This document shows, piece by piece, positions 17,490-25,929 of a stretch of DNA of 64,000 nt (position 1 is the first letter of the stretch; each line of letters opens with the position of its first letter). The DNA is from PSRF01 sp035283645 (lineage in GTDB: Bacteria > Acidobacteriota > Blastocatellia > Pyrinomonadales > Pyrinomonadaceae). The stretch lies in assembly GCA_035283645.1 (NCBI GenBank), contig DATETN010000056.1:1-64000 (forward strand), in the 5' to 3' direction. The position numbers and the translations under genes are program-made. Under the pieces are notes generated by a model. The model was not told the DNA's origin. It made no database searches and saw only the letters and a program-made list of their open reading frames with translations.

Positions 17490-18626
17490 TTACTTGCTTG
17501 TCTTATTCTGGGCCTTATCGCGATGCCTCTCAAAAGCCAACTCGATCAAGGTTTCTAGAACATGGTCAAACGCCATACCCGAGGCGGCCCACATCTTCGG
17601 ATAACCTGATACTTCCGTTAAGCCCGGCAGGGTGTTCAACTCATTCACCAACAGCTCGTTTGTGTCTCGCCGCAGGAAGAAATCAACTCTGGCTAACCCG
17701 GATCCATCGACGGACTTGAACACTTTAATTGCAAGCTTCTGGATTCTTGCCGTCATGGATTTGGAGATTGGGGCTGGCACCACAAATTCCACGTTTCCGG
17801 TACTGGCGTATTTCTCAATGTAGTCAAGAAAACGCGCCGACTCCTGATAAACAACATACTCACCGGGCAAGCTCGCTCGTGGTTCATCGTTGCCGATGAC
17901 TGCGCACTCAATCTCACGTGCATCTAAAGCCTCTTCAACGATGATCTTTCGATCATACTGGGCTGCGAGTGCTACAGCCTCGTTAAGAGAAACCTCATCT
18001 ATAGCTTTAGATACCCCCACGGAAGAGCCCAGGTTTGCTGGCTTTACAAAGCAAGGAAATCCCAGTTGATGTTTTACTTTACGTCGAAGGGCTGCTGGCT
18101 CGCTCTGCCACTCAGATCGGAGAAACCACAAGTGGCGGCATATCGGAAGTCCTGCCTCATGAAACAACGATTTCATAATAACTTTGTCCATGCCGCAGGA
18201 CGATGCCACGACTCCACAACCCACGTAGGGGACATCAGCCATCTCAAGGAGGCCTTGCAGCGTACCATCCTCACCAAGCGGACCATGCAAAACCGGAAAA
18301 ACGACGTCTAGTCTCTCTGCAGGTCTATCCGATGAGCTGCGGTCAAGCGAGATCAACCCCTTATGTGAAGGGTCGCCCAATAGCGCAACTTCACCAGAAC
18401 TCCTACTGGTTGTTTTCTTTGAAAGGAACCGATCTGTGCCCGAGGGCAGCAAGTTCAGCGAGCGATCGGGAGGAAGCCACTTCCCTTCTTTGGTGATTCC
18501 GATAGGAACGACCTCGAACTTGTCAGAATCGAGTCCCTGAATAACAGCCTGGGCCGAACGAATCGATACCTCGTGTTCACCAGAACGGCCCCCAAAAATC
18601 ACGCCCACGCGGAGCTTTTTGCCCAA
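17490..18626 (-). CDS. ddl: D-alanine--D-alanine ligase
   Basis: A 378-residue ATP-grasp enzyme making D-Ala-D-Ala for peptidoglycan precursors. VGVIFGGRSGEHEVSIRSAQAV at the N-terminus, HGPLGEDGTLQGLLEMADVPYVGCGVVASSCGMDKV, GFPCFVKPANLGSSVGVSKA, and LARVDFFLRRDTNELLVNELNTLPGLTEVSGYPKMW at the C-terminus are all characteristic of DdlA/B. It is slightly longer than E. coli DdlA. It ends 10 bp from the convergent VWA gene. The arginase gene lies 15 bp upstream in transcription order. Confidence 0.95.
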   Translation of the reverse strand: MGKKLRVGVIFGGRSGEHEVSIRSAQAVIQGLDSDKFEVVPIGITKEGKWLPPDRSLNLLPSGTDRFLSKKTTSRSSGEVALLGDPSHKGLISLDRSSSDRPAERLDVVFPVLHGPLGEDGTLQGLLEMADVPYVGCGVVASSCGMDKVIMKSLFHEAGLPICRHLWFLRSEWQSEPAALRRKVKHQLGFPCFVKPANLGSSVGVSKAIDEVSLNEAVALAAQYDRKIIVEEALDAREIECAVIGNDEPRASLPGEYVVYQESARFLDYIEKYASTGNVEFVVPAPISKSMTARIQKLAIKVFKSVDGSGLARVDFFLRRDTNELLVNELNTLPGLTEVSGYPKMWAASGMAFDHVLETLIELAFERHRDKAQNKTSK

Positions 18627-18641
18627 GTTCCTGCCCCCGAA

Positions 18642-19610
18642 CTAAAGTATGGTTTTGCCCAGCGCGGAGAGAATCAACTCGACTCCCAACTCGGCTGTCT
18701 TGTTGTTCACATCAAGGGCAGTATTGATTTCGACAACCTCAAGCGAAAGCATCCCACCCGCTTCAGCGATCTTCTCCATCCCCAGATGCGCCTCCCGATA
18801 GGTCAGACCGCCGCGAACCAGTGTCCCAGACCCTGGAGCATCTCTAGGATCCAGTACGTCGACATCGAATGTCACGGCATATCCTGCAGTAGCGCGACTG
18901 GCAATTGCGATTGCCTCATCCATGCAGGCAGTCATCCCCCGCTCGTCGATTTCCCGCATCGTAAAGAACCGGATACCCAGCTTTCGAATCAACTCTCGCT
19001 CGCCACGATCGACGTCGCGCGCGCCAACGTGGGCGCAGCACCTGGCATCCAGCTTCGGCGAGAAACCAGCTACATCTGTTAGCTCTCGTGGTCCATACCC
19101 AAGTAACGCTGAGAGGGGCATGCCATGAATATTTCCCGAGGGGGTCGTCTCGGGCGTGTTCATGTCTGCGTGTGCGTCAAACCAGATCAGACCGAGTGAC
19201 TGCCCGCGTTTACGACAATAGGCTGCGGCGCCGGCAATCGATCCAATAGCAATTGAGTGATCACCGCCGAGAATTAAGGGCAGTTGGTCGGCTTCAAGAA
19301 TTCTCTGCACTTCTATTGCCAAGTCTTCACACGCAGAGCGAATCTCTGCCAGGTATTTCAGTTTGTCCTTGGGGTCGGCCACTACCTTTGGCCGCTCTAT
19401 CCGGAGATCGCCGAGGTCTCGGACTTCATAACCTAGCTGCGAGATTCTCTGGTTGAGTCTTGCGACGCGCAGTGCCGCTGGACCAATATCGACACCTGCC
19501 ATGCTCGCGCCGAAACCGAGAGGAACTCCCAGAATGCTTACTGGCCGCGGCGGATTTACCTCCGTGGCTTTTTCTGCAAGCGTAAATTCGGCAGTCAGTG
19601 AGTCCGTCAT
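18642..19610 (-). CDS. rocF: Arginase (ureohydrolase family)
   Basis: A 322-residue manganese ureohydrolase. Metal ligands are in GGDHSIAIG, IWFDAHADMN and FDVDVLDP, with the arginase-like GNIHGMPLSALLG substrate loop and DAPGSGTLVRGGLTYREAH after the third motif. Arginase splits arginine to ornithine and urea. The N-terminal ILGVPLGFGASMAGVDIGPAALR is arginase-like rather than agmatinase-like. Val in FDVDVLDP replaces the more usual Gly or Ser. Sits between ddl and an AIM24-family gene with short gaps, so likely in one transcript. Confidence 0.9.
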   Translation of the reverse strand: MTDSLTAEFTLAEKATEVNPPRPVSILGVPLGFGASMAGVDIGPAALRVARLNQRISQLGYEVRDLGDLRIERPKVVADPKDKLKYLAEIRSACEDLAIEVQRILEADQLPLILGGDHSIAIGSIAGAAAYCRKRGQSLGLIWFDAHADMNTPETTPSGNIHGMPLSALLGYGPRELTDVAGFSPKLDARCCAHVGARDVDRGERELIRKLGIRFFTMREIDERGMTACMDEAIAIASRATAGYAVTFDVDVLDPRDAPGSGTLVRGGLTYREAHLGMEKIAEAGGMLSLEVVEINTALDVNNKTAELGVELILSALGKTIL

Positions 19611-19615
19611 TAGTG

Positions 19616-20470
19616 TCAGCCACCGAGGTTTAGGTTAAACCCGCCACTGCTGCCTCCTTGCGAAGGAAAGAAGGGCCGAAGCAATCCGGCAAGGGCAGCG
19701 AGGTTGCGAGTCTGGATCAGGAGTTCACCCGGCCCACTAAATTCGGCCACGATGCCTTCGCCACTCATCATGCTACGAAAGAATCCGGACGCCGCTTTGC
19801 GCAAGGTGTACTGGGTTGTTCCTTCCCAAGCCACGAGGTGCCCGGTGTCTACCACATAGCGCTCGCCGGGTTGAAGTTGCTTGCGGTGGATTGCGCCAAA
19901 AGAAGACACTAGTAATAGTCCCTGTCCCTGCACCAACAGAACGAACAGTCCTTCGCCACCAAAAAACGATTTTGCGCCGCCCCACTTCGTATCTACTGTC
20001 AGACTCGCGTCGCCTGCAAGGTAAGAACTCGATTGTACGAAGAACGACTGGTTAGTTAATTCAATCGCTGCGATATCGCCAGGAGTTCCGGGAGCAAAGG
20101 TCACCTCTCCTGGTCCCCCACGGGCTGTAAAGGTCGAGACAAAGGCCGACTCACCGCCAGCGGCGCGCTTAATGGCCCCAAAGAGCCCTCCCTTCATCTG
20201 CGACTGGAGGTCGACATTAGCGGACATCGAAACCATCGCACCCGCTTCAGCTTGGATTGACTGTTCCGCCTGCAGCTTTACAACAGCCAACGAAAAAGAA
20301 GGCTGATGAAGTACTTCATAGCTGTAACCTCGTCCCTGTCCTTTCGAGTCTGGATCGATGTGAATTCCGTGGCTTGAGGCCGCGGTTCCGGCCACCGGGA
20401 GACGATAGCCGCACGCTCCACAGAACTCGGCCCCGTGAAACAACTGCGCCCCACACTTTGGACAGTTCAT
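19616..20470 (-). CDS. AIM24-family (TIGR00266-like) protein with N-terminal zinc ribbon
   Basis: A 284-residue protein beginning with a zinc ribbon (CPKCGAQL...CGACGYRL, four Cys between residues 3 and 23), a short linker, then the Trp-rich-barrel-like AIM24 domain (about 50-265): SFSLAVVKLQAEQSIQAEAGAMVSMS, GGLFGAIKRAAGGES, GLFVLLVQGQG, VDTGHLVAWEG, and GLLIQTR-like end. The family is widespread but its molecular role in bacteria is unclear. The C-terminal tail is Gly/Ser-rich. Its start overlaps the stop of the LOG-family gene by four bases, indicating coupling. Confidence 0.85.
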   Translation of the reverse strand: MNCPKCGAQLFHGAEFCGACGYRLPVAGTAASSHGIHIDPDSKGQGRGYSYEVLHQPSFSLAVVKLQAEQSIQAEAGAMVSMSANVDLQSQMKGGLFGAIKRAAGGESAFVSTFTARGGPGEVTFAPGTPGDIAAIELTNQSFFVQSSSYLAGDASLTVDTKWGGAKSFFGGEGLFVLLVQGQGLLLVSSFGAIHRKQLQPGERYVVDTGHLVAWEGTTQYTLRKAASGFFRSMMSGEGIVAEFSGPGELLIQTRNLAALAGLLRPFFPSQGGSSGGFNLNLGG

Positions 20471-21018
20471 AAAATGACTCCTTGGGATTTCTCTCTAATT
20501 AATCTCACTGCTTCTTCGGGGGTCGTGGCAAAGTCGAGTGCTGCCACATCCGCATCGGATACAGCAAGACACCGCTGCCACGCTTCAACGACACCGGGCC
20601 AGCACTCACCAAGCAGAACCAGCGGGCGCGGATTAATTACTCGCGTCTGAATTTTATTCCACACCAACGACAGTTCTGTAACCGTTCCCATACCTCCGCG
20701 AATTGCTATGAAGCCAATCGAACGTGTGATCAGCTGCTGGAGACGTTCGTAAAAGTGTGCGGTTGCCACTTTATCGGTCAGATAACGGTTAGGCTCGGCT
20801 TTGAACTGGTTCATGATGATGCCGAGAACGCGGCCGCCACTTTCGTGAGCTCCCCGACTTGCAGCTTCCATCACACCCAGGTACCCGCCGGTGCAGATTG
20901 TGAACCCAGCCTCTGCCAGTAACTGACCGACCCGGTACGCCTGTGAATACTCCGTGTCGCCTTCCCCACACTTCGACCCTCCAAAAATCGTTACGATTTG
21001 CTCATGAGAGTCGCTCAT
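20467..21018 (-). CDS. LOG-family protein (putative nucleoside monophosphate phosphoribohydrolase)
   Basis: A 183-residue Rossmann-like LOG protein. The IFGGSKCGEGDTEYSQA start, ICTGGYLGVMEAASRGAHESGGRVLGI and the RGGMGTVTEL motif are present; the family consensus is PGGxGTxxE, and here Arg stands in place of the Pro. Related enzymes release the base from nucleoside 5'-monophosphates (cytokinin activation in plant-associated organisms), and many bacterial members have housekeeping or unknown roles. Four-base overlap with the AIM24 gene downstream and adjacency to a methyltransferase upstream suggest an operon. Confidence 0.82.
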   Translation of the reverse strand: MSDSHEQIVTIFGGSKCGEGDTEYSQAYRVGQLLAEAGFTICTGGYLGVMEAASRGAHESGGRVLGIIMNQFKAEPNRYLTDKVATAHFYERLQQLITRSIGFIAIRGGMGTVTELSLVWNKIQTRVINPRPLVLLGECWPGVVEAWQRCLAVSDADVAALDFATTPEEAVRLIREKSQGVIL

Positions 21019-21717
21019 CTAAGATGAAACCTCACCAGAGAGCATAAGTGAACCAGTGACTTTGTATTCCACTAGATCCTCGCGGGTTTTGAAAGATCCG
21101 CCAGTGTAATCTTCAGGGACCGGTGTCGGATCGAATAAACGCCGATCGGTTACGTTCGAGAATCCCGCTCTTTCGAATAGCGCTCTATACTCTGATACGG
21201 ACAACACCTGCACCGGCAAGTTAAGCTGTTCAACCCACTGCAGGGTTGGCCGGTTCTCCTTGTACAGGTCAACCACAGTAAGAAAGAGTCCGCCGTGATC
21301 GAGCACGCGGGCTATCTCGCGCAACGCGCCTAACATATCAGCATAGTAATAGAGAGACTCCATGGAAAACGCGTGTGTGAACTGGTGATCCGGATAAGGA
21401 AGCCGCTCAGCACTGGCGACCTCAAACACTACGTTAGAGAGTCCGCTAGAACTTTCGCGCGCAACTCGGATCATCTCGTCAGAGATGTCGATCCCAACAA
21501 CTTTGCCGTTTTTCGCTGTTTGGGCCAGCAGCCGGGTGGCCCAACCCGAACCACAACCTACATCGAGCACGCGTGAGTCTGACTTGATTCCCATCAGTTC
21601 TATCGCCTGCTCGCCAACCGGGCGATGCCCTCGTTCCATGCTTTCGCCACGTCCGGCACGGGCCCAGTCGTTAAACTCGGTGCGGAGGCGTTCAGCTAAC
21701 TTGTTTGCAGCCATCAT
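21019..21717 (-). CDS. Class I SAM-dependent methyltransferase
   Basis: A 232-residue Rossmann-fold methyltransferase. Motif I is VLDVGCGSGWATRLLA, motif II VVGIDISDEMIRVAR, with ERLPYPDHQFTHAFSMESLYYY as the post-II region of the Methyltransf_11 group. The substrate cannot be told. It ends right next to the LOG gene start and follows asnS by 9 bp, so the order asnS - methyltransferase - LOG - AIM24 - arginase - ddl looks like one minus-strand transcription unit. Confidence 0.85.
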   Translation of the reverse strand: MMAANKLAERLRTEFNDWARAGRGESMERGHRPVGEQAIELMGIKSDSRVLDVGCGSGWATRLLAQTAKNGKVVGIDISDEMIRVARESSSGLSNVVFEVASAERLPYPDHQFTHAFSMESLYYYADMLGALREIARVLDHGGLFLTVVDLYKENRPTLQWVEQLNLPVQVLSVSEYRALFERAGFSNVTDRRLFDPTPVPEDYTGGSFKTREDLVEYKVTGSLMLSGEVSS

Positions 21718-21726
21718 TCTCAGTTC

Positions 21727-23076
21727 CTACGGTCGAATTCGGTATAGCATCCTCGGGAACGGAATCGTCTCACGAATGTGCTCGATGCCGCACATCCAGG
21801 CGGTGCAGCGCTCAATGCCCATGCCAAAGCCGGCATGAGGAACGCTCCCGTAGCGCCTGAGATCCAAATACCATTCGAATGCTTCTTGCGGTAATTCATG
21901 CAACGCAATCTGCTCTTTTAAGAACTCCAACGAAGTGGCGCGTTCACCACCCCCAATTACTTCGCCGTACCCTTCCGGCGCCAATACGTCAACACCGAGA
22001 GCCAGTTCCGCTCGCTCGGGGTCACGAGCCATGTAAAACGCCTTAACGGCGGCGGGATAGTGATGGACCATCACTGGTCTGTCGTATTGGCTGGAGATGT
22101 AGGTCTCATCTGGAGCGCCAAAGTCGCCGCCCCACTCAAACCTGTTTTCAAGGTTCCCTGCCGCATGTCCATCCTGCAACAGTCTCACTGCTTCATCATA
22201 GTGAAGGCGAGGAAACGGCGCTTTAATCGCCTCGAGTCTTGAAGTGTCTCGTTCGAGCACCTTTAACTCCTCGCCTCGATCGGTCAGCACTCGCTCTGCG
22301 ATGTAGGCCAGCATTCGCTCGGCCAGCTCCATCGCGTTATCCAATGTCGCATAAGCCATCTCCGGTTCAACCATCCAAAACTCTGTTAGGTGGCGACGAG
22401 TCTTGGATTTTTCAGCACGGAATGTCGGCCCAAAACAGTAAACTTTACCAAACGCGGCCGCAGTTGCTTCGTTGTAAAGCTGACCTGATTGCGTTAGATA
22501 CGCTTTTTCACCTTCAAAATAATCGACCTCAAATAGTGTCGTGGTCCCTTCGCATGCCGCTGGGGTGAAGATGGGAGCATCACAGAGTGTAAATCCATCA
22601 CTATCGAGGAAATTACGAACCGCTTGCACCACTGTATGTCTCACCTTAAGCACCGCGTGCTGGCGACGTGAACGTAGCCACAAATGACGGTGGTCCATCA
22701 GGAACTCTGTTCCGTGTTCTTTTGGACTGATGGGATAGTCGTGAACGTTCTGATGAACTGTGGCGTGAAGAACGTCTATTTCGTAACCACCCGGTGCACG
22801 CTCGTCTGCTCGCACCGTGCCCCGAATTGTCAAAGCAGACTCCTGGCCTAATGACTTAAGCGCTTCCCACACCTCCGGCGAGACGGAGCTCTTAAGCGCT
22901 ACACACTGCACCACGCCCGTACCGTCACGAAGCTGGGGGAAAACGATTTTGCCGCTTGAACGTAAATTATAGAGCCAGCCTTTGAGCGTTACTTCCTGAC
23001 CAACGTATCTGGATAACTGGTTGATGTAGGTTTGTGGAGAGTCGGTGGTCTGCAGGGATTTCTGTTCAGTAGACAT
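21727..23076 (-). CDS. asnS: Asparaginyl-tRNA synthetase
   Basis: A 449-residue class IIb synthetase. The N-terminal OB-fold anticodon domain (VTLKGWLYNLRSSGKIVFPQLRDGTGVVQCV) is followed by the catalytic core: motif 2 region TFRAEKSKTRRHLTEFWMVEPEMA and motif 3 GFGMGIERCTAWMCG. FEVDYF and GGDFGAPDET with a late RFPMLYRIRP-like ending distinguish AsnRS from AspRS. It charges tRNA-Asn directly. The start ATG is at 23074-23076; the AmgK-like gene ends 23 bp upstream. Confidence 0.95.
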   Translation of the reverse strand: MSTEQKSLQTTDSPQTYINQLSRYVGQEVTLKGWLYNLRSSGKIVFPQLRDGTGVVQCVALKSSVSPEVWEALKSLGQESALTIRGTVRADERAPGGYEIDVLHATVHQNVHDYPISPKEHGTEFLMDHRHLWLRSRRQHAVLKVRHTVVQAVRNFLDSDGFTLCDAPIFTPAACEGTTTLFEVDYFEGEKAYLTQSGQLYNEATAAAFGKVYCFGPTFRAEKSKTRRHLTEFWMVEPEMAYATLDNAMELAERMLAYIAERVLTDRGEELKVLERDTSRLEAIKAPFPRLHYDEAVRLLQDGHAAGNLENRFEWGGDFGAPDETYISSQYDRPVMVHHYPAAVKAFYMARDPERAELALGVDVLAPEGYGEVIGGGERATSLEFLKEQIALHELPQEAFEWYLDLRRYGSVPHAGFGMGIERCTAWMCGIEHIRETIPFPRMLYRIRP

Positions 23077-23099
23077 TCAAAGATAGGAACTCCAAACAT

Positions 23100-24146
23100 T
23101 CAATTTACCTTGATTCGTTCGCGGATCATGCGGCGTAGCATCGGAAATCTCTCGAGCCAATCGACTGCCTGGCTCACGATTAAGAGCGTCGGCTCAATAA
23201 ACTGTTCGTAGAATGCGCCTCGACCTGCTATGGCCGTTTGGTAGGAGAACGTGCCCGTCGCTTTCAACCCGCGCTGAATTGTCACCAATCTAAACTCACT
23301 CGCAAACTCATCTGGATCCAGTGCCGGCAAACCCGCGAGGCGACGCTCTTCGATTAATAACAGCCGGTACGCTCTTAACTCAGCGAGAGATGGCGGAATC
23401 GGCTGGCGATCCAACAGGAATGACACCAGGTCATAGCTGGCTGGTCCCATGCGCGCATCCTGATGATCTACAACACGCAGGCCGTTCTTGCTGTCAACCA
23501 TTAGGTTCGCAGCGTGAAAGTCCCGGTGACACAATACTCGAGGGACGGCTGCCAATTCCGCAGCGATGTCATTCAGTTCCGCCTTCAGTTCGGCGAGTTC
23601 CGCGTGTCGCAGAGTTTCACCTCGGAGACTACCGAAGTAGTGTTCAACAAAGAAGTCGAGCTCCCAAGAGAGCTTTGCCTCATCAAACGCCAGCCGGCTG
23701 GCTATAGAACCGATCTCCCGGGCCCTTTCCGTAGCGTGCTGAATCCTTGCTATCAGACGTATCGCTTGTTCTTTAAACTCCTCGCACTCGTCGTCTGAGG
23801 CGGTTTCATAGATGCGATACAGTTGCTTGTCGCCGAGGTCCTCCTGAATGATGATTCCCGATGATCCATCCACCGCATAAATTTCGGGAACAGGTATATC
23901 ACTCGCGAGGAAGAGCCGGGTCACGTCAAGGTATGGGTGAAACTCAGGATCGAACGATTCTGGATAGACAGCTGCCACTGCACTTCCCGACTTCCAGGGC
24001 ACTCGAAAATAACTTCGTGTTGAGGCGTCCGGAGTTAGGGGAACCATTAGTGGTGTAGTGATGCCCTGTTGCTCCAGAAACGACATGAGCCGCTCAGAAG
24101 CAGAGTCTTGCGCCGTAGTCGACATCACCTGTTTGGCTGAACTCAT
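23100..24146 (-). CDS. amgK: AmgK-like anomeric MurNAc/GlcNAc kinase (APH family)
   Basis: A 348-residue aminoglycoside-phosphotransferase-fold kinase. Landmarks are LTPDASTRSYFRV at about 42, IIIQEDLGDKQLY, the catalytic loop VLCHRDFHAANLMV, and the metal motif VVDHQDARMGPASYDLVSFLLDRQ. The pattern (DASxRxYFR, EDLGD, CHRDxHxxNLM, QDxxxGPxxYDLxSLL) is that of AmgK, which phosphorylates MurNAc and GlcNAc at C1 in cell-wall recycling. The neighbouring nucleotidyltransferase upstream supports this. Internal Met residues 8 and 21 are alternative starts. Related sugar or other small-molecule kinases remain possible. Confidence 0.78.
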   Translation of the reverse strand: MSSAKQVMSTTAQDSASERLMSFLEQQGITTPLMVPLTPDASTRSYFRVPWKSGSAVAAVYPESFDPEFHPYLDVTRLFLASDIPVPEIYAVDGSSGIIIQEDLGDKQLYRIYETASDDECEEFKEQAIRLIARIQHATERAREIGSIASRLAFDEAKLSWELDFFVEHYFGSLRGETLRHAELAELKAELNDIAAELAAVPRVLCHRDFHAANLMVDSKNGLRVVDHQDARMGPASYDLVSFLLDRQPIPPSLAELRAYRLLLIEERRLAGLPALDPDEFASEFRLVTIQRGLKATGTFSYQTAIAGRGAFYEQFIEPTLLIVSQAVDWLERFPMLRRMIRERIKVN

Positions 24147-24234
24147 TTGGCCGACAGAAGAGGTGTTTCCTATTCAAACGGCGCCCACAGACCGCAGTTG
24201 GCGCATTTTGATTCAGAAAAGTCGGCAGATTGTA

Positions 24235-25215
24235 TCACTCTGTTAGAGGCACGACAAAGTTGTTACCTCGAACCTGGCCTCGTAATGCTTTGGGAGGTGG
24301 AGTTACTCCCTCGATCAGTGCCGCGCGAACTACAGCCGCGTTGGTTATGACCTCTCCGCTTGGAATCTTCACGTCGTCAGCTAGTATTGCTCGCGATACC
24401 TCTGCACCTGATTCAACCAAAACGTTGTCCCAAAGAATTGCTTCACTGACGCGCGCTCCAGCATCAATTTGTGAGGAGGCTCCCTGAAACACCTTCTCAT
24501 CTCGCTCGCTCAGCATTTCGAGACTGATCTCCAGATAGCGCCGAATAGTAGAGATCTCGTACCACTTCCCTTCCGCGACGTGGGCGGCAATGATCTCACC
24601 AGCGGCGATCGCTTGAGGGTACACATCCGTGGTTGAGTGCGAAAAGGTCCCACGGGGAATGTACTCAAAGATTCTTGGTTCCAATATCTGAATGCCTGTA
24701 AACATCAGAGGAGCGGGTGTATTCGAGGTCCCTTTCAAGGGAGGCATCCCGGCGAACCGTTTAACCAGCCCGTGGTCGGTCTCCACAACAGTAAATCGCT
24801 CATACTTTTCATTTGCGATCAGAACTAGTGTTGCGATTGCCCGGGTGCGCCGGTGCGTTTCAATTGCTCTTGCCAGGTCGATGTCGGTAATAATTTTTCC
24901 ATTAACGACGACAAACGTGTCGTCTTGCAGTAGCGTCCGAGCGTTGTCGAGCGCACCACTGGTTCCCAGGATAACGGGTTCTTCAATGTACTCCAGGTGC
25001 ACGCCAAATTCCCGTCCATCACCCAGAGCCCTACGAACAGAGTCCGGTCTATGATGAAGATTTACGATGACTTCAGTAAGTCCGAATTTCGCGAGGTAGG
25101 ATGCGACGTAACCGACGAGCGGTTTACCAAGAATTGGGATGGCTGGCTTAGTGCGGTCTTCCGTGAGCGGCCACAGCCGTGTGCCGTAGCCGGCAGAAAG
25201 TATCATCGCGCGCAT
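24235..25215 (-). CDS. Sugar-1-phosphate nucleotidyltransferase (MurU-like, with beta-helix tail)
   Basis: A 326-residue NTP-transferase. The pyrophosphorylase signature AMILSAGYGTRLWPLTEDRTKPAIPILGKPL opens the protein, with VNLHHRPDSV, EEPVILGTSGALDNA and the metal-site VVVNGKIITDID following. Residues about 245-305 form hexapeptide-like turns (IDAGARVSEAILWDNVLVESGAEVSRAIL) as in left-handed beta-helix tails. In AmgK-containing organisms the partner MurU converts MurNAc-1-P to UDP-MurNAc; its place 88 bp upstream of amgK fits. MurU proper is shorter and lacks the beta-helix, so a GDP-mannose or glucose-1-P enzyme is an alternative. Confidence 0.75.
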   Translation of the reverse strand: MRAMILSAGYGTRLWPLTEDRTKPAIPILGKPLVGYVASYLAKFGLTEVIVNLHHRPDSVRRALGDGREFGVHLEYIEEPVILGTSGALDNARTLLQDDTFVVVNGKIITDIDLARAIETHRRTRAIATLVLIANEKYERFTVVETDHGLVKRFAGMPPLKGTSNTPAPLMFTGIQILEPRIFEYIPRGTFSHSTTDVYPQAIAAGEIIAAHVAEGKWYEISTIRRYLEISLEMLSERDEKVFQGASSQIDAGARVSEAILWDNVLVESGAEVSRAILADDVKIPSGEVITNAAVVRAALIEGVTPPPKALRGQVRGNNFVVPLTE

Positions 25216-25275
25216 TGGTTCATTCTATTAGCGCGGTGGCTTCTCGCAAAGAACAATAGGCAGTATTTCCGGAAA

Positions 25276-25863
25276 TCAGGAAGCCTTGGAGGCGTCGCGC
25301 ATCATCAGGTCGAATGTCCCGGGAGCGACTTTGCGAAAGCGAGTATTTCGATTGAGCGAAACTGCAATGCTGATGGTGGGGTTCTGCCCAGTAAATCTGA
25401 AGCCGCCCTCGAGTAGGCGATTGTAAATCTCGTTAACGTGGAGTGGACCACCTTCCTCTCTCAGCAGCAGCGTCACTGCTTGCGGGATAGTACGGTCCAT
25501 GAAGCGATCGCTCATCGCTTCAACATTTGCGCGAATAGCGGGGATTGGTTGCCGTCGGGCCTCAAAAGCAGTTGATGAGGAGCCACGAGATTGTGGGCCT
25601 GAGTGTCTCATCGCCGCTTCAAGCTCCGCGTCGGACGGCAAGTTAGCTGACAAATTGCTGGAGGCAAGCACAGAAGAGAGCAGCCGGTAGATCGCTGCCT
25701 CGGTTTGACTTGCCAACGTATCCATCTCGGCAAGTTCCGCGCGCACAGCATCAGCCTCTGCTTCCAATTCCCGGAGACGGGCCGCAAGATGCATGCGGGC
25801 CGCGCGCGATTGGCGCAGGCTCTGCTCAAGTCTCGAAAGCAAATTCTCGTTGGGCCGTTCCAT
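25276..25863 (-). CDS. Coiled-coil protein with C-terminal HARE-HTH winged-helix domain
   Basis: A 195-residue protein from ATG 25863 (a TTG 12 codons upstream at 25899 is also possible). Residues about 5-70 form a coiled coil (LEQSLRQSRAARMHLAARLRELEAEADAVRAEL). A variable linker follows. The last 75 residues match the HARE-HTH pattern: AVTLLLREEGGPLHVNEIYNRLLEGGF, then a TISIAVSLNRNTRFRKVAPGTFDL ending. HARE-HTH modules link to chromatin factors, RNA polymerase delta and restriction systems and are thought to contact DNA. No restriction genes are adjacent; a DNA-binding or nucleoid role is only inference. Confidence 0.7.
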   Translation of the reverse strand: MERPNENLLSRLEQSLRQSRAARMHLAARLRELEAEADAVRAELAEMDTLASQTEAAIYRLLSSVLASSNLSANLPSDAELEAAMRHSGPQSRGSSSTAFEARRQPIPAIRANVEAMSDRFMDRTIPQAVTLLLREEGGPLHVNEIYNRLLEGGFRFTGQNPTISIAVSLNRNTRFRKVAPGTFDLMMRDASKAS

Positions 25864-25929
25864 CAGGCGAATCTTAAAGGTAAACCCCTGTTTAGACAAT
25901 AGTTTGATTGAACTAAATCTCGCGGATCT

